A stretch of DNA of 64,000 bases from Streptococcus sp. M334 (GTDB lineage: Bacteria; Bacillota; Bacilli; Lactobacillales; Streptococcaceae): NCBI RefSeq assembly GCF_000187745.1, contig NZ_GL732486.1, positions 763,415 through 827,414 on the forward strand, written 5' to 3'. The position numbers and the translations under genes are program-made. Below are positions 1-7,264 of this stretch, piece after piece. The notes beneath the pieces were generated by a model, which saw only the letters and a program-made list of their open reading frames with translations, searched no databases and was not told where the DNA came from. Positions within the stretch are counted from its first letter, which is position 1, and every line of letters begins with the position of its first letter.

Positions 1-1513
1 TAAGAATTTCACCATAATGTTTTGAAATAAAGACAGATGGGATTTTCTTAGCATCACCTGTAACAGACATACTAACATTTGCACCTTCAACATTGTTATA
101 AATTAAAACTCCAGCTGCACCGTGTTGAAGAGCATTTTTAATCTTATCAGAGAAATGGATTTTACCACGTTGAATCAGTGCTAACTTGCCTCTTACATCA
201 ATATTAGCAAAATCTTCTTCACGACCAATACCCGCTGCTACATATTCGTATTCTTTCCCTTTTTCAAAATCTTTTTCTGTTTCAGGTCTATTAAAATCAA
301 ACTTACCATAATCAAGGGTAGCGTCATTTTCTAAACCTTTTACTTCAAAGACTTCAGTAGTTAGAATTTTATTATTAATCGAAGCAACAGAAATTGAATC
401 TTCCACTGTAGAGGGATTTCCGACGAGACCATAATCAGGATTTGCTGCCAATGGTTGTGAAAAACCTCTACCGAAAGTATTACTATTACCAGCAGCAATA
501 ACAACAGATACTCCTTTAGCGCGTGCTCTTTTTACTGCAGCAATGATATCTGAACCTGCATCTATCGTTGAACCCGCACCTGCACCCAAACTCATATTGA
601 TCACATCTGCACCTAACGCAACTGCATCATCAATAGCTTTTACATAGAGGGCAGAGGCTGTAGTTTTATCTCTGTCTGAAAAAACTCTCATAAACATTAT
701 TTGAGCTTCTGGTGCAACTCCATATACCTTCTCAGAATTTGGAGCTTTATTAACTGGATTTCCAGCTACAATACCAGTAACGTGCATTCCATGAGACTCT
801 TTTTCAGCCTCTTTTATATTATCTGTTCCATCAAAGTAATCATAAGCATATACTACCTTATCACTATACCATTTCCCATAGTCAATACCAGCAGCCTTTT
901 TAGCTTTTTCGATATCATTCTGATTTTTAAATTTCGCCTTTGACGGATCAGAAATACGCAGAACTTCATGATTCAAATCAAGGCCTGAATCTATAACAGC
1001 GACTACAGTTCCTTGCCCTTTGTGTCCTGCTTCCCAGGTTTTAGGGACAGTAATCATTTCATTACTAGAGATACTATTTGGCTTTTCTTTATGCCCACTT
1101 TGAGATAAGGACTGTGATTGTGAACTTTCGGAAGAAGAACTGCTTTTTACTGCTGATTCTTCCTTCTTCTCTTCACTTTTTATAGCAGTCTTTTCTTTCT
1201 GTGTGATTACATTCTTGTCTGACTTATTATCTCTATATTCTATAGAATCATCTTGTTTTAATGACTCTGTCACTTCTGTTTTTTCCTTTGAAGAAGAATC
1301 TAGAGCATTCTTGTCAGCCGTGACTGACGGTGCGAGCTTATTTGAATCATCTAATTTATTTGTTATTACCGCATGTGTAACTTGATTGGATGCTTCAAAT
1401 TTTCCCTCATCGGCACTAACCTGTGCGAAAGCAAATCCGAATGCAAAGACCGTTAGCAGAAAAATCGTTGCTACTTGGTACTTTTTATGACAAAAATCTT
1501 TGCAATCTCCCAT
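1..1513 (-). CDS. secreted subtilisin-like (S8) serine protease, 5' part only
   Basis: About 504 N-terminal residues are in the window; the gene runs off the left edge. A hydrophobic signal segment (about residues 15-32, ending VSADEG) is followed by a Ser/Lys/Glu-rich linker and then an S8 catalytic domain. The Asp motif is VAVIDSGLD (D175) and the His motif is HGMHV (H241). The IAAGN oxyanion segment and the start of a PA insert (VRGKLALIQRG) are also readable, an arrangement seen in lactocepin and C5a-peptidase-like surface proteases. The catalytic Ser and any LPXTG anchor lie outside. The ATG follows AAAAAGGAG by 7 nt. It does not match the N-terminus I remember for pneumococcal PrtA, so no symbol is given. 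Role inferred: extracellular proteolysis. Confidence 0.9.
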   Translation of the reverse strand, partial: MGDCKDFCHKKYQVATIFLLTVFAFGFAFAQVSADEGKFEASNQVTHAVITNKLDDSNKLAPSVTADKNALDSSSKEKTEVTESLKQDDSIEYRDNKSDKNVITQKEKTAIKSEEKKEESAVKSSSSSESSQSQSLSQSGHKEKPNSISSNEMITVPKTWEAGHKGQGTVVAVIDSGLDLNHEVLRISDPSKAKFKNQNDIEKAKKAAGIDYGKWYSDKVVYAYDYFDGTDNIKEAEKESHGMHVTGIVAGNPVNKAPNSEKVYGVAPEAQIMFMRVFSDRDKTTASALYVKAIDDAVALGADVINMSLGAGAGSTIDAGSDIIAAVKRARAKGVSVVIAAGNSNTFGRGFSQPLAANPDYGLVGNPSTVEDSISVASINNKILTTEVFEVKGLENDATLDYGKFDFNRPETEKDFEKGKEYEYVAAGIGREEDFANIDVRGKLALIQRGKIHFSDKIKNALQHGAAGVLIYNNVEGANVSMSVTGDAKKIPSVFISKHYGEIL

Positions 1514-1520
1514 AAAATCA

Positions 1521-1550
1521 CTCCTTTTTATTTAAATTAAAAGTATTATA
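1521..1550 (-). promoter_or_regulatory. -10 box and Shine-Dalgarno of the S8 protease
   Basis: On the minus strand a TATAAT lies at 1550-1545 and an AAAAAGGAG at 1529-1521, just before the ATG at 1513. No convincing -35 box is seen at normal spacing. Confidence 0.55.
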
Positions 1551-1631
1551 TCCTAAATTATCAGAAAATTCTATCAAAAACATATTTTGTAACAAGATTG
1601 TAATATTAATCATATCATACGATTTAAACAT

Positions 1632-1662
1632 AAAAAATTAGCCTTGAGTGATACAAGACTAA
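1632..1662 (-). terminator. intrinsic terminator of pgdA
   Basis: On the minus strand TTAGTCTTG pairs with CAAGGCTAA (one G-U pair), followed by six T. It lies 53 nt past the pgdA stop. Confidence 0.75.
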
Positions 1663-1714
1663 ATTTCTTTATTGAAAAATTACTTACTATTGAATTGGTC
1701 TTTCAGCAACCTTC

Positions 1715-3106
1715 TTACTGATTACGGTCATAGAATAATTCGTGTGATTTTAATCGTGAATTAAGCATTTCTGGAACTGTGACAAAGTCATAACCTTGCT
1801 CTTTCAAATAGTCAATAACCTTCGGTAAAGCATGTACCGTTTCAGCATGGATATCATGCATTAAGATAATCGAACCATTCTTAACTTGACGCTGAACCTC
1901 TGTCAGGATAGCTGTTTCATTTTTACTCTTCCAGTCCAGACTATCCACATCCCACATAATAAAGCTCAAATTGAGACTATTGCGAATGTCGTCTGTAATG
2001 GCCCCATAAGGTGGACGCATAAGTTTAGAACTAGAGCCCAACACTTTAGCTAGTGCATCCTCAGTATCAGTAATTTGTTTTTTAGCTTCATCAAGAGAAA
2101 GTTTTGAAAGAACTGGATGGCTCCAACTATGGTTTCCAATGACATGGCCATCTGCTTTCATGCGTTTCAAAATCTCTTCATTGCCAGAAACATTCTTACC
2201 TAAAACAAAGAAAGTAGCCTTAATTCCATACTTAGAAAGAGTATCTAATGCTTGATTTGTTGTTGCAGGATTTGGTCCATCATCAAAAGTCAAGGCTACT
2301 ACTTTACGATTTTTCTTCTCCAAATAAGCTTTATAAAGTTCCGCATCCTTATCTAGCAAATATGAGGACTGAATAAGCTCAAAGAAACTAGATACTGGCA
2401 AGGCAATCTCATTTAGATTTTCAACTGCCTGACTTGGATAAAGGATAATCTGACTATCCTTGTAATCAAAGTTCCATGCAGACAAGTCTTGGTCAGAGAA
2501 ACCTTTAACAATCTGATCAAACTTTTCTTGCTCCAATTTCTTATCCTGTAAGAAAGTGGTGATTTCTTTTAACAACTGCTCTTTGGCTTTACTAGCATCT
2601 GAAAATAATTGATCAAGTGTAAAAGGTTTACCATCTTCTGTCAAATGTACTTTTGCCAGACTAGTTTTTTCAGTCTCTTCAACTTTTGACCAAGTTAAAT
2701 CATAGACTTGTTTCATCACACTTCGGTTGACAATTCCTTTTAAAGTCGAATCCTGTTTCTCCGTATAATAAAAAACCAGATTTTCCTTGTCTTCCAGATT
2801 TTCCTTAATATCCTGTGTCATGATTTCCTTTACGGATGAAATCACTTGCTCCCCTTGGAGAGGATAGTAGGCAATCACTTCAGCTTGTCCCTTACGAAAA
2901 TGATCCTTCTGATTTCCCTCACTCAATTGATCATCTTTCTCTTTTTTGAGCGATTCAATCTTTTGTTCAAAACTTTGTTTTGTATAGACTTTGTAACCAA
3001 TCATCGATCCAAGAACACAAATACTTACTGAAAAGATAGCTACTAGGGCTATTAAACTCATTCTTATCTTATCGTGCTCAACACGATTTGCTCTACTTTT
3101 ATCCAT
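1715..3106 (-). CDS. pgdA: peptidoglycan N-acetylglucosamine deacetylase
   Basis: This 463-aa protein removes acetyl groups from GlcNAc in peptidoglycan, which in streptococci lowers lysozyme sensitivity. One N-terminal membrane segment (about residues 17-38) anchors it outside the cell. A roughly 220-residue extracellular region precedes the C-terminal NodB polysaccharide deacetylase domain. NodB motifs are visible: TFDDGP (about 273-278, metal and base Asp), HSWSHP (zinc His pair), RPPYGA, DVDSLDW and LMHDIH. Length and architecture match the pneumococcal PgdA family. It is a single-gene unit with its own terminator. No good Shine-Dalgarno precedes the ATG, and the promoter sits immediately before it, so the message may be leaderless. 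Confidence 0.93.
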   Translation of the reverse strand: MDKSRANRVEHDKIRMSLIALVAIFSVSICVLGSMIGYKVYTKQSFEQKIESLKKEKDDQLSEGNQKDHFRKGQAEVIAYYPLQGEQVISSVKEIMTQDIKENLEDKENLVFYYTEKQDSTLKGIVNRSVMKQVYDLTWSKVEETEKTSLAKVHLTEDGKPFTLDQLFSDASKAKEQLLKEITTFLQDKKLEQEKFDQIVKGFSDQDLSAWNFDYKDSQIILYPSQAVENLNEIALPVSSFFELIQSSYLLDKDAELYKAYLEKKNRKVVALTFDDGPNPATTNQALDTLSKYGIKATFFVLGKNVSGNEEILKRMKADGHVIGNHSWSHPVLSKLSLDEAKKQITDTEDALAKVLGSSSKLMRPPYGAITDDIRNSLNLSFIMWDVDSLDWKSKNETAILTEVQRQVKNGSIILMHDIHAETVHALPKVIDYLKEQGYDFVTVPEMLNSRLKSHELFYDRNQ

Positions 3107-3112
3107 AAGACC

Positions 3113-3141
3113 ATCATATCAAATTCAAGCTATAATTTCAA
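3113..3141 (-). promoter_or_regulatory. pgdA promoter, -10 abutting the start codon
   Basis: TTGAAA (3141-3136), a 17-nt spacer and TATGAT (3118-3113) are followed by only 6 nt before the ATG at 3106. The expected +1 falls on the A of the start codon. Confidence 0.65.
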
Positions 3142-3167
3142 TGATTAACGGAGATTATAATATATCG

Positions 3168-3193
3168 AAAAAAGAGGGACTTCCCTCTTTCTT
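3168..3193 (-). terminator. intrinsic terminator of metK
   Basis: AAAGAGGGA pairs with TCCCTCTTT and runs into a T tract on the minus strand, 9 nt after the metK stop. Confidence 0.85.
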
Positions 3194-3201
3194 CAATTCA
3201 T

Positions 3202-4392
3202 TTATTTGACTGCTTCTTTCAAAGCATCTACCTTATCCAAACGTTCCCATGGAAGGTCAATATCTGTACGTCCCATGTGTCCATAAGCCGCTGTTTGACG
3301 GTAGATTGGACGTTTAAGGTCAAGCATTTGGATAATTCCTGCAGGACGAAGATCAAAGATTTGACGAGCTGCTTTTTCAAGCTTGCTTTCAGCTACTGTT
3401 CCTGTACCAAAGGTATCAATACGGACAGAAACAGGCTGGGCAACACCGATAGCATAGGCCAACTGTACTTCTGCTTTCTTAGCAAGACCTGCTGCAACGA
3501 TATTCTTTGCAATGTAACGAGCCGCATAAGAAGCGGAACGGTCAACCTTTGTCGCATCTTTACCAGAGAAGGCACCGCCACCATGACGAGAGTAGCCACC
3601 ATAGGTATCCACGATAATCTTACGACCAGTCAAACCTGAGTCCCCTTGAGGTCCACCGATTACAAATCGACCAGTTGGATTGATGAAGAATTTTGTTTGC
3701 TCATCCAAGTAAGAAGCTGGAATAACCTCTTTGATAACCTTGTTAATGACATCATTGTGAATTTGTTCGTTGCTGACTTCTGGATCGTGCTGAGTAGAAA
3801 TAACAACTGTGTCCACACGTACTGGACGATCATTTTCGTCATACTCAACAGTAACTTGTGATTTAGCATCTGGGCGAAGATAGCTAATTTCCCCAGACTT
3901 ACGAAGTTCTGCCAGACGACGAACCAACTTATGACTGAGTGAAATTGGCAACGGCATGAGCTCTTCTGTTTCATCCACTGCAAATCCAAACATGAGTCCT
4001 TGGTCTCCAGCCCCAATCAAGTCCAATGGATCTTGGTCTGCATTTCCACGAACCTCCAAGGCTTCATTAACACCTTGGGCAATATCTGGTGACTGCTCAA
4101 CAAGTGACGGATGGACTCCCACCGTCTCAGCAGAAAAACCATACTCTGTATTGGTGTAGCCAATTTCTGCAATGGTATCACGAACCACACGGTTAATATC
4201 CACATAGGCATTTGTAGAAATTTCACCAAAAACGTGGACGGAACCAGTATAGACAGCTGTCTCAGCAGCAACGTGCGCCTCTGGATCCTTAGCTAAAATA
4301 GCATCCAAAATCGCATCTGAAATTTGGTCTGCAATCTTATCTGGATGCCCCTCAGATACAGACTCAGACGTGAATAATTTACGTTCTGACAT
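3202..4392 (-). CDS. metK: S-adenosylmethionine synthetase
   Basis: The 396-aa product makes S-adenosylmethionine from methionine and ATP in the cytoplasm. Family signatures are clear: [14 protein letters not shown] near residue 15, the hexapeptide-type GAGDQG and the P-loop-like GGGAFSGKD. Length is normal for MetK. The start is fixed by the G-rich Shine-Dalgarno AAGGGGGG, 8 nt before the ATG. That same sequence is the switch element of the leader riboswitch, so translation is expected to fall when SAM is high. The gene is monocistronic, with a promoter near 4660 and a terminator directly downstream. Confidence 0.97.
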   Translation of the reverse strand: MSERKLFTSESVSEGHPDKIADQISDAILDAILAKDPEAHVAAETAVYTGSVHVFGEISTNAYVDINRVVRDTIAEIGYTNTEYGFSAETVGVHPSLVEQSPDIAQGVNEALEVRGNADQDPLDLIGAGDQGLMFGFAVDETEELMPLPISLSHKLVRRLAELRKSGEISYLRPDAKSQVTVEYDENDRPVRVDTVVISTQHDPEVSNEQIHNDVINKVIKEVIPASYLDEQTKFFINPTGRFVIGGPQGDSGLTGRKIIVDTYGGYSRHGGGAFSGKDATKVDRSASYAARYIAKNIVAAGLAKKAEVQLAYAIGVAQPVSVRIDTFGTGTVAESKLEKAARQIFDLRPAGIIQMLDLKRPIYRQTAAYGHMGRTDIDLPWERLDKVDALKEAVK

Positions 4393-4400
4393 AAAAATGT

Positions 4401-4648
4401 CCCCCCTTAAAAATAGTGTTATAGAGTTACAAAGTACTGATAGAAATCCTTATAATCTGCGAGTTGCGACTCGAAAGAAATAAAAACGATACTTTTTTAT
4501 TTCTGAAGCTAGTAAGGCGCATAGGGTGGTCGCCCTATAGCGGCAACCGTAGAATGACGAGCGACTACTTTAGAGCCGTCATTCTTTGCGAGTTACGACT
4601 CGAAACAAAAAAATAGAAATTTCTACCACCTTATCGGGACTATATAAC
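4401..4648 (-). promoter_or_regulatory. SMK box (SAM-III-type) riboswitch in the metK leader
   Basis: The leader has the SMK layout known from lactic acid bacteria. The 5' strand GTTATA (4648-4643) pairs with TATAAC (4423-4418). GTCCC (4640-4636) can pair with the Shine-Dalgarno GGGAC (GGGGGGAC, 4406-4399) and mask it. The core CAGTACTTTGTAAC resembles the E. faecalis SMK core CAGATGCCTTGTAAC as I remember it. P3 is formed by GGTAGAAAT (4627-4619) and ATTTCTATC (4447-4439). The P3 loop is enlarged by about 171 nt. The element starts where the promoter predicts +1. Recognition is by motif and pairing, not a covariance search. Confidence 0.75.
4459..4605. repeat. structured insertion in the SMK P3 loop, bounded by 18-bp near-identical repeats
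   Basis: Forward-strand copies TGCGAGTTGCGACTCGAA (4459-4476) and TGCGAGTTACGACTCGAA (4588-4605) bound the element; each contains a GAGT/ACTC hairpin. Between them are three more hairpins. The first has 11-bp arms (4476-4486 with 4494-4504), the second is ATAGGG/CCCTAT (4521-4538), and the third has 9-bp arms AGAATGACG/CGTCATTCT (4551-4559 with 4577-4585). It could be a small mobile repeat or an elaborated riboswitch arm. Confidence 0.6.
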
Positions 4649-4654
4649 TTTATC

Positions 4655-4663
4655 ATTATACCA
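4655..4663 (-). promoter_or_regulatory. metK extended -10 promoter
   Basis: The minus strand reads TGGTATAAT, an extended -10 (TGn). Transcription should begin near 4648, exactly at the 5' strand of the riboswitch P1 helix. No good -35 is seen. Confidence 0.65.
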
Positions 4664-4727
4664 TTTTTAAGCGCAATTTGCAGTCTTTAATGTAGTGTTT
4701 AACTTTATATATTTCGTTCTCATAAAT

Positions 4728-4754
4728 AAAAAAGTTGGAGTTCACTACTCCAAC
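4728..4754 (-). terminator. intrinsic terminator of the DEAD-box helicase gene
   Basis: GTTGGAG, a 7-nt loop, CTCCAAC and a T6 tract on the minus strand, just after the helicase stop. Confidence 0.9.
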
Positions 4755-4762
4755 GATTACTA

Positions 4763-6106
4763 TTAAAATGTTTGGCGTTTTGCTTTGCGCTCTGCACGAC
4801 CACGGGCACGATTTTCAGCGCGCTTGGTCTTGCGGCGTTTTTCATCCACTGCCCATTGAATTTTTTTCTTATAACCTGGTTTGACTTTTTTCTTTTTCTT
4901 TTTAACCAAACCAATCATTTCAATATCAAGTTTATCTTGTTTTTTCTCACGGTTGGCACGACGGTCACGGTCATAAGTATCTTGAAATTCCCCGTCTTTG
5001 ACCATCTTAGGAGTAAACTTGATTCCCAATTTCTCCAACTCACGGATATCCGAGTCATCACTTGGCTGATAAAGAGTAATAGCTGTACCTGGTAGGCCAT
5101 TTCTTCCAGTTCGACCAACACGATGAACAAAGAAGGACAAATCTTGCGGAATGGCATCATTGATGACATGGCTGACACCTTCAATATCAATTCCACGCGC
5201 TGCCAAATCTGTTGCGACAATGTACTCAAAATCCAGATTTTTCACCTGATTCATGATACGCTTGCGCTCACGAGGGGCAATATCTCCATGAATCTTGGCA
5301 ACTTTCAAACCTTGAGCAGTCAAGTATGAATGCAATTCATCAGCACGCGTTTTAGTGTTAACAAAAATCATTGCCAAATAAGGTTGCATCAACTGAGTCA
5401 ACTGATAAATTTGAGCATTCTTGTCACGTCCCTTAGTAGAAATCAACCAATTATCAATAGTGTCAGAAATGACTGTTTTGGTCTTGATTTTCTCCATAAC
5501 AGGATTTGACAAGTATTTTTTCAAGAATGGTTGCAACTTTTGTGGGATAGTCGCTGAGAAGACCATGAATTGCAGGTCTTTTGGAAGGCTTCCAGCAATC
5601 TTATCAACAGTTTCTAAGAATCCCATATCCAAGGTCATGTCTGCCTCATCGACCACAAAGGTCTTAGCCTTGTGAATAGCTAGGTCACCAGACTTAACTA
5701 AGTCATAAATACGACCTGGCGTTCCGATAACAATATGAGGCTGGTTACTTGCCAATTTGTCAATCTGGCGAGCCTTATCTGTCCCTCCCACATAATTAAC
5801 CACACGAACTTCCACTTCTGAGTGGGCTGCAATCTGACGCGCTGCTTGGTAAATCTGAGTAGCCAACTCACGGCTCGGTGCAGTAATCACTGCCTGTACA
5901 CTATCACTAGTTTCATCTAATTGCTGGAAAATCGGCAACAAGAAAGTATGAGTCTTACCTGAACCTGTTTTTGATTCACCGACTAGGTCACGACCTGCCA
6001 AAACAATCGGAATCAACTTGTCTTGCACCTCTGTTGGAGTTGTAAATTTCAACTCCTCCAAGGCTTCACTAATATATTTTTTAAATTGAAATTTCGTAAA
6101 TGACAT
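4763..6106 (-). CDS. DEAD-box ATP-dependent RNA helicase (CshB-like)
   Basis: This 447-aa protein has both RecA-like helicase lobes of the DEAD-box family. Visible motifs are Q (TPTEVQ), I (GSGKTHT), Ia (PSREL), Ib (TPGR), II (VDEAD), III (SAT), V (ATDLAARGID) and VI (HRVGRTGR). The last roughly 60 residues form a very basic Lys/Arg tail, as in CshB/CshA-type helicases that act in cold adaptation, ribosome assembly or RNA turnover. That function is inferred from the family. The ATG follows GAGGATATT. It is monocistronic, with its own terminator. Confidence 0.9.
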   Translation of the reverse strand: MSFTKFQFKKYISEALEELKFTTPTEVQDKLIPIVLAGRDLVGESKTGSGKTHTFLLPIFQQLDETSDSVQAVITAPSRELATQIYQAARQIAAHSEVEVRVVNYVGGTDKARQIDKLASNQPHIVIGTPGRIYDLVKSGDLAIHKAKTFVVDEADMTLDMGFLETVDKIAGSLPKDLQFMVFSATIPQKLQPFLKKYLSNPVMEKIKTKTVISDTIDNWLISTKGRDKNAQIYQLTQLMQPYLAMIFVNTKTRADELHSYLTAQGLKVAKIHGDIAPRERKRIMNQVKNLDFEYIVATDLAARGIDIEGVSHVINDAIPQDLSFFVHRVGRTGRNGLPGTAITLYQPSDDSDIRELEKLGIKFTPKMVKDGEFQDTYDRDRRANREKKQDKLDIEMIGLVKKKKKKVKPGYKKKIQWAVDEKRRKTKRAENRARGRAERKAKRQTF

Positions 6107-6205
6107 AATATCCTCGATTCTATCTATCTTATCAATTATACCATATTTTATTCCATTTCAGTAGTCTCTCTCATAGAGCTTCCTTTCAGTAGTTCATCTA
6201 ATCAG

Positions 6206-6240
6206 AAAAAGGCTGGAACTTCGTGATTCCAACCTCTTTT
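6206..6240 (-). terminator. intrinsic terminator downstream of the EEP hydrolase and BOX
   Basis: AGGTTGGAA pairs with TTCCAGCC-type sequence and is followed by TTTTTCT on the minus strand. The BOX element lies between this hairpin and the gene it probably terminates. Confidence 0.7.
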
Positions 6241-6241
6241 C

Positions 6242-6391
6242 ATACTCAATGAAAATCAAAGAGCAAACTAGGAAACTAGCCGCAGGCTGCTCAAAACACT
6301 GTTTTGAGGTTGCAGATAGAACTGACGAAGTCAGTAACATCTATACGGCAAGGCGACGTTGACGTGGTTTGAAGAAATTTTCGAAGAGTAT
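6242..6391 (-). repeat. BOX element (boxA-boxB-boxC)
   Basis: Read on the minus strand it starts ATACTCTTCGAAAATTTCTTC and continues CAAACCACGTCA (boxA). A structured boxB-like core follows (CTGACTTCGTCAG hairpin, CTCAAAACAGTGTTTTGAG hairpin). It ends CTTTGATTTTCATTGAGTAT (boxC). At 150 bp it is a complete single-boxB element, typical of pneumococcus and close relatives. Confidence 0.9.
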
Positions 6392-6397
6392 CAGTTA

Positions 6398-7213
6398 TTA
6401 TTTCCAGTTTAAAATAGCATTCAAGCCATAGTGATCACTGACTTGCGGACTCTTGTTACCATCAAATACGACATGTAATTTTTCCACAGCTAACTCTTTG
6501 GTAGTAAAAATATAGTCGATTCGAAGGGGTTCAGTGTTCCCTTTCCAGCCATCAATTTCTGGTGGAACAGTATAACTACCGCTTTTCTCTTGAGCAACTT
6601 CAAAAGCGTCTTGTAAGCCTAATGGACTAGCTAAAATAGCTTGGTAACCTTCCTGTCCAGCCGGATTGTTGAAATCTCCAGCTAGCAAAAGTGGCTTGTT
6701 CAATTCTTTCAAGACAGCCTCAAATCGTGCCCATTCTTCTTGGAAACCTTTATCCCACCAAGAAAGGTGGACACTAGCAACTGCTAGCTCCTTACCATCG
6801 ACTACAGTCTCAGCCAGGGCAATACGACGAGTATGATAGTCTGTTGGATCATCCACATCTGAAACCAAAATTTCTCTGGCTTCAATAGGTGTTTTAGACA
6901 AAATAGCCACACCTTCATGATAGCGGTCATAACCGATATGATTATAAGCCCAAGTCCAATAGTAATTTTTTCCTTGCTCTGACAACTTTTCAACCAAGAG
7001 TCTAACATAGTGGTCTTGATGAATCGGCTCAGCTGCTGGCAAAGCTTGATAGAGATCATTAACTTCTACCTCTGACGAAGTGATCTCCTGATTGATTTCT
7101 TGGAAACAAATCAAATCATAATCTTTATCAAGAACGTCTTCAAGTAAGAGCTGGAATTTTTCTTCAGCTTCTTTTTCCATCCAGCTATGAGTATTGAGTG
7201 TTAAAAATTTCAT
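6398..7213 (-). CDS. endonuclease/exonuclease/phosphatase (EEP) family protein
   Basis: The 271-aa protein has the EEP fold signatures: LTLNTHSW at the N-terminus, the metal-binding Glu in ICFQEINQE, HLSWWD, LLAGDFNNPAG (the catalytic N/D pair), and RIDYIF plus VSDHYGL at the C-terminus. The family includes DNases, sphingomyelinases and inositol phosphatases; the substrate here cannot be read from the sequence. There is no signal peptide, so it is probably cytoplasmic. The start ATG follows AGGAG. It lies 51 nt downstream of ptsG, with a strong ptsG terminator between them, so it probably has a separate promoter or lives on read-through. Confidence 0.85.
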   Translation of the reverse strand: MKFLTLNTHSWMEKEAEEKFQLLLEDVLDKDYDLICFQEINQEITSSEVEVNDLYQALPAAEPIHQDHYVRLLVEKLSEQGKNYYWTWAYNHIGYDRYHEGVAILSKTPIEAREILVSDVDDPTDYHTRRIALAETVVDGKELAVASVHLSWWDKGFQEEWARFEAVLKELNKPLLLAGDFNNPAGQEGYQAILASPLGLQDAFEVAQEKSGSYTVPPEIDGWKGNTEPLRIDYIFTTKELAVEKLHVVFDGNKSPQVSDHYGLNAILNWK

Positions 7214-7224
7214 GCTTTTCTCCT

Positions 7225-7257
7225 AAAACAAGAGGTTGGAAAACAGCTTCCAACCTC
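7225..7257 (-). terminator. intrinsic terminator of ptsG
   Basis: Ten-bp perfect stem GAGGTTGGAA/TTCCAACCTC with a TTGTTTT tail on the minus strand. Confidence 0.85.
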
Positions 7258-7264
7258 AAGTATA

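Noticed and set aside
1..1513. Identification of the left-edge protease as PrtA
   Set aside because: The N-terminus does not match pneumococcal PrtA as I remember it; only the S8 family can be supported.
3277..3639. Long open frames antisense to metK, typA, livJ, spxB and others
   Set aside because: They mirror the codon pattern of strong genes on the other strand and have no ribosome sites or family resemblance.
4393..4660. T-box or S-box (SAM-I) leader for metK
   Set aside because: No T-box AGGGUGGNACCGCG sequence and no intrinsic terminator before metK; the pairing with the Shine-Dalgarno fits SMK better.
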